Below are positions 1-34,784 of a stretch of DNA of 64,000 nucleotides, in pieces. A program made the position numbers and the translations under genes. Below the pieces are notes generated by a model. The model was not told the DNA's origin, did not search any database, and saw only the letters and a program-made list of their open reading frames with translations. How positions within the stretch are numbered: position 1 is the stretch's first letter; every line of letters starts with the position of its first letter. The stretch comes from Marthasterias glacialis. Its lineage: Eukaryota; Echinodermata; Asteroidea; Forcipulatida; Asteriidae. The stretch spans positions 10,092,634-10,156,633 of the forward strand of contig OU452235.1 in assembly GCA_911728455.2 (NCBI GenBank), in the 5' to 3' direction.

Positions 1-23559
<23,559 letters not shown>

Positions 23560-26500
23560 ATATATGTAACCCTGATGTCTGTGTAGTGTAAAGCCTGGTT
23601 CAAACTAAATGTGAATTGCAAAAGCAAAGCGAAAATTCTTGTGCAACAGTTGGGAAAAAATGCTTACTGATTGTTTGAAGCACTCTCTTAAAACATACCT
23701 TTTTCTTTGAATGATAAAGATCTCAAAACATTGTATTGTCAACCCATGAACAATCCAACTGAGAATTAACATAGGGTAGCCAGTCTTGAGTTTTATAACA
23801 TGAGCTTCATCTGGTGGTCCAAAAGCAGTCTTTGTTGCAGTTGGCTACTAAAGTAAGACATTCATCATAGCTGCAAATCTCTGCTTTGAAAAACGGTTTG
23901 TGAATTATGGAGTAAGACTATGTAAAAATCTACATATTTGTCACCATCTAAGTCTAATCATGTATTGCCATGTTCTTATATCAGTATCTACAAATTTCAA
24001 GAATTTTAACAAGCTTTTTAATTTTGTATGTGTAAAATAGGAATAACACTTTAAACTTATAATTTTGAAAATATTTATTTGAGATTGTTGCCGTCTTGAA
24101 TTGCAAGAATCAGTGCTGATGAGGGTATTTAGGAATGCATGGACAAAATAATATTTTTATCATTATATTTATAACTAAGTTTTAGTTTTAAATACATTTC
24201 TTCTTCCACATCCCCCCCCCCAATTTCCTTTGTGCGCCTTCTCATAGGAAATAATCCTACCGCTATTTGTAATGTTTAGAGGTACTTTGATAGATTCAGC
24301 CTTACACATGTGTTTGTAATGATTGAGTGATCATAATGAGTCGTACTGAATCAAAGCTTAATATAAATCCCAAGAACCATACCTCTTTAATCATCTTAAA
24401 GCTTCAGAATGTATTTATTTTTTGTGTTCAATGGCATTCAGTTGAATGGACTTTCCTTAAAAAAGTTACCATAGTGATCTAGTAAGCACTGACCTGATTA
24501 CTGTATGGTGATGTATTGATTGATCATAAGTCAAGATGAGGTCAAATATGTGTCTAACATGAAGCTGAATTATGCACTTTTCATGTTATTGAGGTTGTAT
24601 AGTTGGTTTGGCTTTACTTTTAAATTACTACCTTGAATATGTTTGGACATTAAAGTGTGATTGCTTGCTTCATAAAAATAACACTCAAGTATTTTCTATT
24701 AAATTCAATTAGCTTGATACCAGTGCACGTTGTAGTCAATCAAGTATGACGCAAAACTTGTTACTCAAATCACATTGTTTCTCAAATCATATAGGTGCTG
24801 ACATTTTTCTATATGTTTTTAATGTTTTGCTAAGTGAGGAGAATGGTTTATACTGAAATGTAGTACTGAACACTGAAACCTTTTTTCTCAGTATAGAACA
24901 TGAGATCCTTTTGGTATCAAGGCAGTGTATACAGTCTCCCTAAATTGGTACACTAGCTCGACAGTGGTAAAAAGAAAAACATACATTTTCACAGATGTAC
25001 ATAAACCTTACATGGTATAACAATAATGATAGTAGAAAACTTTCCTTGAAATACGTCTGCCTGAAGTGTAATCATTTTTAAATAATAAATGAAATAAGAT
25101 CCAAAATTAGTTTCCGTCTCAGTGAGACAAAAGCTCTGCCTATAGGAATGTGTACAAAAATGCTGAATACATTTTTCCATTTTCTCGCATATAAAACAAC
25201 TAATGAGCTGATATTTTCACAGGTTGGTTTTATTACATAAATCTTGATTTATGCAAAGAATGGAAAAACTTACAGTCAGTTTACCAATGTTGAGCTGGGG
25301 CTTTAAAAGATCAGCTCAACAAGAATTTAATTGTTTTAATGCCTATTACTTTGCATACTCTTGGTATTGTAATGTATACCCCTTTATCCCCTTACCGCAC
25401 AATGATAGCTATTTTGAGAAGGTTTCTTTTGAACCATCAACCAGGGTTGATTGAACTCTGGCTCAGTAAGTTCACGTTACATTTGGATTTCCATTCCAGT
25501 GTCAGTGTTGCAACCTATATCAAATCTGGTTCATTCAAAAGCTTTCTTGGATTTTCAAATTGTTAGTGTTATAAATTTAAAAAGTTACCTGTGCAAATTA
25601 ATTATGAAAATATTCTCACTTGAATAAACCAACACCATCCACTTATATTTAAAGATGAATTATCAAAGGTTATTTTGATGACATCTTTAAAAAAAAATCC
25701 ACCATTTAGACTTTTCCAATTTTCAAATGAATTTATTTGGAAAATTACCTCTAAAGATTATTTGTACCAAACATCATGTACCAAACAATTGACACAATTC
25801 CATCATCACTGCTCATTAAGATGGATTTGGGGGCAAGATTTTGCTGCTAGTGGTACTTGAAAGTCTGCTTTGTAAGGAGATTATACTCTTTCTGTGAACA
25901 TGTTTACAGAGAGGATTCATCTTGTTTTCCATTTAATACATGATTTTTTTACTGCCTAGTGTTTTTTGTTTGTTTTGGAAGATCACTTTCAAAGTCACAA
26001 GTTGTAAAAGTAGTATTAAAACTACTCTCATAACATGTATGTTACTGTATGTTTTTGTATTTTAACAGAAAGTTTGACATCTCAAAGTTATATGACACGT
26101 ATGAAGCATGTTGTCAGGGTCTTCTGTTGTATTGTGATGTAATAAGACAATTGTTATGAAACCAGCTAGTCATTTCCATCCTTACAAAATACTCTAAAGT
26201 CCTAACATACCATTCAGTCATGCAAACATTTCTAATGCATGTATTTCATTTCATTGATACTAATTTTACATCATAATCACTCAGAACTGTGGTCTGAAAG
26301 AGGACTGCATGCACCACAGATGCTTTCTGGTTAGGGATTTATTCATTATGTGTAAACACTGGAGGTAAAATGCTGTAATAGCTCACAATAATTGGTCTTC
26401 GGAAAGATTAAAACTATGTCTCTTTGTTTCATTACCTGATGTGTCAAAGGAATGCTACGAGTGTGTCCTGATTTCAAAGAGATTTACATTGAGAATGCAA

Positions 26501-26900
26501 ACCCATTCTCAGTGGGAACATGAACATGAACCAATTCAGTTCAAAGTTATTCAAGATTAGTAACCTTACTTATACATTTAATGTCTTTTATGACACCTTA
26601 CTTTGATAATATCACAGATTTTTAAGAGCCAAGAGACTTTTGGGAATAAGGTATCTTCAGTATGATTGTTGTATTGACCATGTGTTTACATACATACTGC
26701 TTCAAATGCCATCGTAAATGGATATTTATTCTGTAAAGCAATTTGTTAACATGTATAGAGGCCTTTTAATTTTATGTGTATTAAAACAAGCAAACATAAC
26801 TTTTATACTTCACATTTATTTGTTGATCATGGTAAAATAATTATCGTACTGCTGTGTGTAGGGCAGGGTGCCTTTCTCTTAATTATATGGTTACTATTTC
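23560..26900 (+). other. Probable ACK 3' UTR and downstream sequence
   Basis: AT-rich sequence directly after the ACK stop codon with no coding content. An AATAAA at 25623-25628 is a possible poly(A) signal, but several other AATAAA/ATTAAA words occur and the transcript end cannot be fixed. A poly-C run lies near 24212. Confidence 0.45.
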
Positions 26901-28190
26901 GGACAACCCCATTTTGAGCTCCAGAACACAAAAGGAAAAGAACATTTCTAACTGCCAGCCCTGTCCAATTAAAATACCAGTCATTCAATCAATCATTCAA
27001 AATTTGCATAGTGCAGGTATCCATTAAAAAAATATGTTCAAAGGCGCTTTGACAAAAATATATTACATGGAAAATGCCAGTGTCGTAGTCGAGTCCACGA
27101 CCTCCGAGGCCAAGTCATGGGTCTCCACTTCTCACCGAGACTGAACTATAGTAGCTTTATTAAAGATGAAAAATCTAGACTGCTCAGATTGCTCTGAGAA
27201 TGATTTTGTACTAAATAACACAATGACACCTAACACATGAGTCACAGCAACAGTTTCCGAGGCCAAGACCAAGGCCAGTTATTTTGTGCACACACTTACA
27301 TGTGAAAAAAATCAAAACAAAACAAAACAAAACAAACACAACTTTACACAAAGGTTATACTTGCAATCACATACATAGACTGGTTGGACAACTGGACGGT
27401 TGACCTAGTCCGACTTGAGACAACTCGATGGTTGAGACCTGTGGCGAATTAACCAAGTCGGGTTTTGCGATCTGCTGGAATTCACTGGATTGGTAATTAA
27501 TTGACACTAGAAGGCGCGCGTTACAAAAAGCTCAGACACATTATTACCACAGACATAAAAGCAGAAGACGTTCGTCACACACTTGGCCCGGGCGTATGCG
27601 CAACGGCAAATGCGCGTTTTGTGACGCGCAGCTACATACACGTTTGCAATGTACATGTACGATGTAACGTTCACAGAGAGCAACGCAAACTTGTACGCAT
27701 GGTGGACTATGAAATTCAGGCGATTTTGTTTCAGTCTTGAATTATTCAATAAAGTGACACGACTTTCCAGCTGTAAAAATACTTTTTCTAAGAGTTGAAA
27801 CCTTTTGAATATGGGCGATACCTTGACTCATGGAGGAAGGACACATACTTCTATGGTTGAAGAGTGAGGCATACGGTTGCAGAGGGCAACTTTTCACGAA
27901 AAGTATACTATTTCTTTCTGGACGTTTGATATTTCGGAAGGAGATCGAAAATCTTTCTTTTTAGACCTTAATAAAATTATCTGATGTAAAAGTGTGCAAA
28001 AAGGCGCGACATTATTCACTTCCGCCCGGCCCAAGCACAAAATTACAGTTTGGCGCCCCCTACTGTCCGTCTATGGGTTCTTTATGTCTCTGTGGTTATT
28101 ACTGACCCAATCACCACGAAACCCGACTTGAACCAAGTCTACATGAAACCATGCATACATTGTACATTATGTACTTGTGTGTAGGGGGAT
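26901..28190 (+). other. Intergenic segment with CpG-rich island
   Basis: A short CAAAA repeat lies at 27315-27340. 27500-27700 is unusually rich in CpG and GCGC words for this region. Similar words AACCAAGTCGGGTTTTGCG (27450) and CGAAACCCGACTTG (28118) face each other and may be ends of an unidentified element. No gene is recognised. Confidence 0.35.
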
Positions 28191-28199
28191 GTTAGCGTT

Positions 28200-28296
28200 C
28201 GATTGTCGTACCATCATCTTTACTCTTTTCGCATCCGGTCCAAACGGCGGAAGGTCAATTGCGAATTGCGGTGAGCCAACTTCAATTTATTTCAGG
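28200..28296 (+). promoter_or_regulatory. Possible promoter and noncoding first exon
   Basis: A short stretch with CpGs and an ETS-like GGCGGAAGG at about 28245 ends at a strong splice-donor sequence CAG|GTAGGT near 28292-28300. GAPDH needs an upstream noncoding exon, and this is one of few donor-bearing CpG stretches upstream. That link is a guess; it could equally belong to nothing. Confidence 0.18.
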
Positions 28297-28599
28297 TAGG
28301 TGAACGGAATGTTCAGTTTTAAAATATCTGACCATTTCACTACATTTTGCGGATTTTTGTGATGTTCTTGTCTGTACAGAAATAAATTTGTATCACTTCT
28401 TTACACACAATTCCAACGAATTCACAACACCGGTCGTAGGCATACACGAGACGGAAGAGTGGCAATGTCTATGTACTGTAATGATGGGCCACGTTTGATG
28501 CTGGACATTCCATGATATCCAGGGTGCGCCGCGCCGGGTGCATGTGAAGTTCTGCACGTAGTCCACTTATGTCGTCCTAGTTGCAATAATCGTAACCCT

Positions 28600-28626
28600 C
28601 CATCCTCCCGACCGTCGGGAGGATGG
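28600..28626 (+). repeat. 27-bp perfect palindrome
   Basis: CCATCCTCCCGAC and its exact reverse complement are separated by one C, in a GC-rich patch. Purpose unknown. Confidence 0.6.
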
Positions 28627-30395
28627 TGGGAGTAGTGTGGTTGGTAGTGGGTGGGATATGTGGGGAGCAAAATACAACTTCCAGGAAGTTTTCGGTAATG
28701 TTTGATATACATGTATACTAGGAGACATCCCAGGAAAGGTGTAATTTGTTCTCTTTAAATATGATTTGTTTATAAAATCTTGATTGCGTTTATAATGCCG
28801 GCATGCTTAATGTATGAGAAACGTACGGCATTATCAAAACAACCTAAGGTAAAGTTGACTTGGGAGGTCGGGTGGTATGGTTTATGAGGGAAACGGGTGT
28901 TTCGGGGGGGGGGGGGAATAATAATTGCCCAGCCACAGGTTTGCACTGACAGTCTCCAATTATCATTTACTCCAATTACCGTGTTTACTGGAGTACGGGA
29001 AATTTGAAACTTTTTCCAGCGGTTGCCATTGGGAGACTGGGGTAGCAAGTGCTATTGTAATTGATGACTTATGAGGGCATATGGTAAGTAACCATTCCTG
29101 GACCACTTCTAGTTGTTTTTATAGGAGATACGAAGACCTCTGTGTGGGAAGTGTAATGTCCATAGGCTATGGTCATACCTATCTTTTTTATAAAACAAAG
29201 TACAAAACTAGTAAAGGCGAAAGAAAAGAGAGGGTTGTCCAATTTCAAAATTTACCGGTGATAATATGCTGAACCCATCTGTGTATAGCCTTTTAGGGAG
29301 GGGTGTCAAAGCATATTTTCTGTGCTTTTATCAATGCACTTCGCAAAGAAGTGAGAGGACCAATAAACATCCAAATATTTCATCATCAATTGGGTTGGCA
29401 ACTACTGTATACCATCTACTGATTTCCTGTATCAGCATCAGGAAAATCAAGACAATAGTTTATTAACAACTGCTAAACTTTGGATTCTTCCAACAGAGAG
29501 GACACATTTATTACAGTATTTTAATTTACATAATGAATATGTTACAGCTCCTGTGATAATTTGGTAGTTATGAAATGGAATTCAATTACGATATGGCAGG
29601 TCAGGTCTTTATTATGTGTGTAAGCAGGCCAAATCAATTTAAAAATCACAATGTTGTGTAATTTTCAAATTGCAAGCTGCCTATGAAGGAGTGGAGCACC
29701 AAAGCTGAAATTTGGCATGTAGATCTTATATACTATATACATGTTTATTTACTGTCAAAAAAAAAGATTTTTTTCCACCTAAACCCAACTTTGGATGAAC
29801 GCCAATCCTTTATAAATAGTTTGTTTAGGTCTTATTTGATTTTGCTAATAGAATTGCACCTATAGATCATTTATGTGAGATTTGAGATCCATGTGACCCC
29901 TGAAGTGGTGACAGGGTGACCCCAAAATTTATCCAAACCACTCCCGGTTTAATAAATTGTCTACTTTGGAGGCAAGTAACTTCAAATCTAGATGAGATGT
30001 CTATTATTTAAGGCCATATTATGAATCTAGTGCCAGAGGTTAGTTAAAAAACAAATTTTCAGCTTTATAGCTGGTATCGTTTTTAAATTATGGGCTTTTA
30101 AAGTTTGAAAAAACCGTGATGATGCGTTTTTCGCAACTCGGCCAGGGGGCTAAAAAATTTGGGGTTTGAGCAATTTCAAGAGGCCGTATCTCGGAAGCGA
30201 TATGAAGTATGACATTAATTTTGTGTGTGTGTTCATTTTGGCTATAGTGGAACAGTTTGACAAAGTTTCAAGTAAATCTGAGAGGGTCACCTGGGAACTT
30301 TTCAGAAATTTGTTTGATTTGACATGGAATGACCCTACTGCAGAGCAGATTTCACAATTCGGGAGACAACTTAGTCCTGAAAAGAACTGTCCTGC
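28627..30395 (+). other. Intergenic sequence upstream of Penelope element
   Basis: A poly-G run lies near 28905-28917; otherwise AT-rich sequence. Around 30330 the words GATTTGACATGGAATGACCC match the terminus of the element at 43111-43661, so a decayed copy of that family ends there. No gene is recognised. Confidence 0.4.
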
Positions 30396-30504
30396 TTTTA
30401 AGTACTACCTGAGAGGTAGGAAATTGGCCGGGACTACTACTACTTTTTTGCTTAGTGGATTGGGGGGACTTCTCGGAAAACTTCACTATTTCGGAGTGAG
30501 TTTG

Positions 30505-30548
30505 GTCTCAAAGTTTCGACTAGCCTGCTCTAGTCATCATCAGGAGAC
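30505..30548 (-). ncRNA. Hammerhead-ribozyme-like motif in Penelope 3' region
   Basis: On the minus strand, GTCTC (30548-30544) is followed directly by CTGATGA (30543-30537), one T, a perfect 6-bp stem GACTAG/CTAGTC (30535-30530 with 30523-30518) closed by a 6-base loop, then GAAA (30517-30514), CTTT, and GAGAC (30509-30505), which pairs fully with the first GTCTC. That is the hammerhead order stem I, CUGAUGA, stem II, GAAA, very short stem III. Penelope-like elements are known to carry minimal hammerheads in their terminal repeats. The extra T after CUGAUGA and the almost absent stem III leave activity in doubt. Confidence 0.42.
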
Positions 30549-30741
30549 TGAAGAATGTTTGAGATGCTGGTCTCTTATAGGTATTAAGAGGTTTCAGTGT
30601 AGAGTCAGCACTGCTCTGATTGGTTCTCCTGAAAGGAGAACTGTGGTTGGTGGGCTCAAAGGCATTGTATGGTCTGCCCATTATGTGTGGATGCCCTATT
30701 GGGGCGTGTCAGTAGATTGTGGGATGTCAGTGGAGTAGGGT

Positions 30742-31232
30742 GGTACTGGTAGGATTGTGTGCCAAATGCTGCTAATGAAATAGCCTATGTCCTGATGAAC
30801 AGTGTTGTGTTTATGTATCTCAATAACTTCTCTGATACGACATGTGTACCAGTGCTTCTCAGAGGCTATGATTCGAGCTTGTTCCCAATCAATAACATGG
30901 TCTAGATTAGCAGAGTGTTTGACAATGGCAGATTTGTCATATTCCCCTCTGTGGCCATGGGCTTTATGTTTTTAAAGCCTTGTGTTAAGGTCTCTACCAG
31001 TCTCGCCAATGTACACTTTACCACATGAGCAAGGAATTCTGTAAACTCCTGCTTGACTGCTGGAGTCATGCTTGTCTTTGTGGGTGTAGAGTTTGGTATC
31101 TAGCTTATTGCAAGTTTGGTAGTAGACCTTAATATCCGCTTCTCGGAATATACATTGGATGTTGTGTGAAGTGTGGCCAATGTACGGAAGAACTGCAATA
31201 GGCATATCTTCAGAGTTCGATGTTTGAGACAC
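30742..31232 (-). pseudogene. GIY-YIG endonuclease region of the Penelope-like element
   Basis: The minus strand from 31232 reads to YRIPCSCGKVYIGETGRDLN and then meets an in-frame stop near 30972. After it the frame continues recognisably toward HAHGHRG.YDKSAIVKHSA. The sister copy at 48669-49213 is open through the same stretch and differs by two substitutions at the stop. The C-rich CSCGKVYIGETGR corresponds to the GIY-YIG core. Confidence 0.85.
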
Positions 31233-31589
31233 ACCAGGTTCTTGGATATGAACTCTCGTTTGTTAGGTCTGTACCCATTCTCTTTTAGCACTCTGTTTAG
31301 GTGTTCCAGTTCATTTGGTAAATGTTCTTTGTCACAGATTATGTGTGCCCTTCGAAGTAGGGTGCTGTTCACTGAGGCTTCCACAGAAGGAGGATGGAAT
31401 GACCGAGCATTAAGATAGCGGTCTGTGTGGTTTGGTTTTCTGTACCCTCATGGAAATGAGCACATCAAGGAAAGGTAATGAATCAGATGTCTCTGTTTCC
31501 ATGGTAAATTGTGTGTTTGGATGTTGCCAGTTGAGATGACTGAGGAAAGCATCAATGTTTCAGAGCCATGTGACCAAATGATGAACGTA

Positions 31590-32012
31590 TCATCGGAGCC
31601 ACAGTTTGGGTTTGAGTTGAGCTGTACCCAAAGCTTTCTGTTCGAAATCTTCTGTGAAAATGTTCGCTAAGACTGGGGAGATTGGAAACCCCATTGGGTT
31701 GCCCACAGCTTGTCTATAATACCCATCTCTCCATTGGAAGTATGTGGACTTCACACATGTCAATAATAGATCATGGATTTGGTCTGGCGTTAGACTGGTT
31801 CGGTTTGCTAGAGTTCTATCTTGTTCAAGTACCGATTTGGTAATTTGACATGCTTCTTCGGTAGGTACGTTTGTGAATAGTGATTTGACATCAAAACTCA
31901 CTAGTACATCGGAGGACTGTAATTTAATTCCCTTTATGATATCGATAAACCCTGCTGAAGTTGGAACATGGTGAGGCGTTTTACCCACAAGTGGGTGTAA
32001 GAGTTTTGTCAA
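31590..32012 (-). pseudogene. Penelope-like reverse transcriptase core
   Basis: A 140-codon open segment holds the DVKSLFTNVP motif and GNPMGFPISPVLANIF, the RT motifs preceding the catalytic loop in Penelope-like elements. It ends KPKLWLR at a frame break where the YxDD-type box should follow, so this copy cannot encode active RT. Confidence 0.85.
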
Positions 32013-32398
32013 GTGCTATGCGAGGTTATAGGTGGGGGAACCTCAAAAGGAGACAATAGGTCAAAGTGGTTTGTCTGGTTTGTGGATCTTTGGTTGACCA
32101 AAGAATCTGGGGCACTTTGTGGCAGAGGGCCTGAGGTGCCTTTATAACGGAGTGGGTATGGCAGTGCTACGGTTCAGAGCTAGGAGCTTAGCAGCCAGCT
32201 TCCTTTCAACTGATGGAATCGGATTCTTCTTTAGGCGGACATAGGTATGTGTCAAGAATGTCTTGACATGATCATATTCAGTACGATCCATCACAACAGT
32301 TGCGTTGCCCTCTTCCGCCTTCAGGGTGTGTATAGAGGGATCTGTGCAGAGACAATTGATAGCCTGGAACTCAAGCTTGGTTAGGTTGGATTTCGGTA

Positions 32399-32847
32399 CC
32401 AAATCCATCAAAATCAATCGGCTGGTTTTGCTTGATTTCGATTAATCCAGTCATTTGCCAGTACACCACCAGATTGAAACATTTGGTTGAAATTGATGGA
32501 GTTGGTCTTTCAGCCCTGTTGAACCACTGGTTGATTTTGATGGAGTTGGTCTTTCAGCCCTATTGAACCACTGGTTGATTTTGATGGAGTTGGTCTTTCA
32601 GCCCTGTTGAACCACTGGTTGAGTTTAATGGAGTTGGTCTTTCAGCCCTATTGAACGACTGGTTGATTTTGATGGAGTTGGTCTTTCAGCCCTGTTGAAC
32701 CAGTGGTTGAGTTTGATGGAGTTGGTCTTTCAGCCTTTAGTTTAAGAACATTTCGAAGGATTTTTATTATAAGTGCACTGGTTGATTATGATCCATTCAG
32801 TACAGTTGCATTGACTGTCCAACAATTGATTGATTTAGTGGATTTGG
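32399..32847 (+). mobile_element. Tc1/mariner-like MITE carrying a 44-bp minisatellite
   Basis: The left end CCAAATCCATCAAAATCAAT starts right after TA (32397-32398). The right end reads GATTGATTTAGTGGATTTGG followed by TA (32848-32849). The ends are imperfect inverted repeats of about 20 bp with identical outer nine bases. The TA on both sides fits a TA target duplication inside the Penelope coding sequence. The interior has a unique left shoulder, about six tandem 44-bp monomers (32485-32740), and a unique right shoulder. No transposase. The same left end and shoulder begin the giant array at 56121. Confidence 0.72.
32485..32740 (+). repeat. Small 44-bp minisatellite array (about 6 monomers)
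   Basis: Monomers contain GATGGAGTTGGTCTTTCAG and CCCTGTTGAACCACTGG (or CCCTATTGAACC). The CCCTGTTGAACC variant dominates here, while it is rare in the large array at 56198-64000, where CATTTAAAACC replaces it. Confidence 0.9.
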
Positions 32848-32890
32848 TATGGTTTCTAGCAAAAACACCTAGGGGAGTTAGGTTTTTTTA

Positions 32891-33100
32891 ATGAGAAACA
32901 ATAAATATACAAAATTACAAATTCACAGTATTCAAAACGTATCAATCATGCACAAATCAGTATTTACAGTTCAAAAAGAAAGTTATATGTACATAAACTA
33001 ATAGCTTCATTTGAAAAGAGGAAATAAATTCTTTCAATGTTGATATTAAGTATAAATTAAATGCGAATTGCCATATTAAACAAGTATTTGTCTCACCTGT
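32891..33100 (+). other. Unrecognised AT-rich sequence
   Basis: No feature is recognised between the Penelope element and the coding fragments that follow. Confidence 0.6.
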
Positions 33101-33577
33101 CTACTCTGAATCATCATCTTTATGTTCATCAATCCCTTGTAGTAATTTGCTGTATTTGGACATGTTAACTGAAGGAATCTGTGTCCCTTCAGGAACCCCC
33201 TCTTTCACGCGCTGATGCAAGCCCTTCAAACTTTTGCTAAGTACATGTACAATGTACAGCTCCTGACCATGTCCTCGATCCTGACATGCTACACCAATAT
33301 CCTTAGACAAATACATGTAGTGCTCTGTTTAAGCAAAGAAGTCATGAAATGAGTTCTGTTTCTTCTCAGGTGGCTTGTGACACAGGTTAGTAAGAATTTC
33401 TGGGTCTTCACACAACATGGCATGGGTGAATGGATTGTCAGTTTCACTTTCAGATAAATTGGTTGGTGCAGACTTATCCCCTGTCAGCTCCCTGAAGATG
33501 CTCTTGAGGGCCACAGGATTATCTACAAAACTGAAGGCATGCATAAACTGTTTCTCGGTAATACGCCTTTCATACAC
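33101..33577 (-). pseudogene. Two adjacent coding fragments of a probable multicopy element protein
   Basis: On the minus strand an 82-codon segment (33577-33329, with NPFTHAMLCEDPEIL and HKPPEKKQNSFHDFF) is followed by a 71-codon segment (33316-33101, with DIGVACQDRGHGQELYIVHV and GVPEGTQIPSVN) in another frame. The second resembles, from memory, a large uncharacterised transposon-associated protein family of marine invertebrates. The low-complexity end EHKDDDSE may be a true C-terminus. Function is not known to me. Confidence 0.35.
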
Positions 33578-33599
33578 AGGGGCTTCTGATTCAACTTAA

Positions 33600-34760
33600 C
33601 AGATCACTTTAGTACACCTTTTGATAATCTGTCCTTTCATCTGAACATGAAGTGCCAGATGAACCTTCCAGATGAAGTGCATACTGTACTTGGCTTATTT
33701 GGTCTACATGTTACATGGTGGACATACATGTAGTGCACACACTTCTGTGACAAGTTATTACCATGAAGCTCCTCAACCAAGTCATGGACTCTGTGGCGGT
33801 CACATGTTGGCAGAAACTCCTGGACTGAAACAGGAACAAAAGGTTCTGCATGTAAGAGCTCATGATCAAGGTCAGATCAAATGTTTTTGACTGCAGAACT
33901 TTCACATTAGTCTTTACCTCAAAGTCACTGCGTGGGGTAGCTGATGCTAGCTGCGTCCTCACTTTTGGTTTCTAAGGCGAAGGCAGTATGCTTCCATAAC
34001 TTCAATGAGGCCGAGAATCTTTGTTTTCACCTCTGCCCATGGCATGTCATTCAGGTATTGTTGCCCCTGCATTACTTCACACAATTGGATTGGGACCCTA
34101 CCCTACATGTATACTAGACAGTCTTAGTTGTAGGGCCATTCCCTCAATGCAAACTACGGAAGTTCTTCAGCCAGTACCCATGTACATGGTCCAGACTGGG
34201 GGCATTCCAATTTGGCACTTTCTTTACCTGTCTTTTTACTTTATCCATGTCAATCTGGAATCCTTCTTGCTGCTGTAACCTCTCTATTAACCTTTCACAT
34301 TAGTTAGCCAATCAGCTTGCTGGTTGTGCTAGACTGGTTGATCCCAAATACCACGTCCAGTAAGTTCTTGCCTCCGTCAGCCTTGGACCCGCTTGCGTTT
34401 TGTCAGTCTTTGTTAAATAGCCTGTTCTGGTGAAACTACCTTACCCTGTCATCTTATCTCTTCACCTTTGCAGCCTTAGCTTTAACACTTTGCTTGATCT
34501 CCACTATGAACATCTGAAGTTAAAGTGAATTGATGTAGCTGGTTAATGCGTTACTCATTAAAATTTATAAATATATTATTGTAAATTTACCCAGATTAAG
34601 ATAAAAAAAAGTCAATAACTTGTAATGATTTTTTTTGGGGGGGGATCATTCATATTGAATGAAACTTACCAACTTTCTGTGTATAATATCCCTGAAATCC
34701 AAGTATTTATCACAAATAAACTTAAAAAAATGTCCAAAACATAGATTCTAAAGTAAATAT
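33600..34760 (+). other. Intergenic sequence, nothing firm
   Basis: Moderately complex sequence with short open segments on both strands, none recognised. It may continue the element at 33101-33577 in decayed form. A poly-G stretch lies at about 34637. Confidence 0.4.
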
Positions 34761-34784
34761 GCAGGGGGCGACATTTTACATGTT

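Larger units (their letters stand above)
30400..32890 (-). mobile_element. Penelope-like retroelement (RT plus GIY-YIG endonuclease), degenerate
   Basis: Read on the minus strand: from 32395 the N-terminal part PKSNLTKLEFQAINCL; KIHKPDKP and LLHPLVGKTPHHVPTSAGF (about 32080-31960); VSFDVKSLFTNVPTEEACQ and the RT block GNPMGFPISPVLANIF (about 31900-31650); KVYIGETGRDLNTRL of a GIY-YIG nuclease (about 31020-30975). RT plus GIY-YIG is diagnostic of endonuclease-bearing Penelope-like elements, which insert by target-primed reverse transcription. Stops and frameshifts are frequent. The stretch just after KPKLWLR, where the catalytic Asp pair is expected, carries a short deletion that shifts frame. 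A MITE (32399-32847) interrupts the 5' part. Confidence 0.88.

Noticed and set aside
28422..28712. A 96-codon minus-strand frame in GC-rich DNA
   Set aside because: The composition explains the absence of stops; the translation is low in hydrophobic pattern and unrecognised, and it spans a perfect palindrome.
30166..30738. A 190-codon open frame on the + strand
   Set aside because: It overlaps the 3' region of the minus-strand Penelope element and has no recognisable protein features. It is antisense to the element and is treated as incidental.
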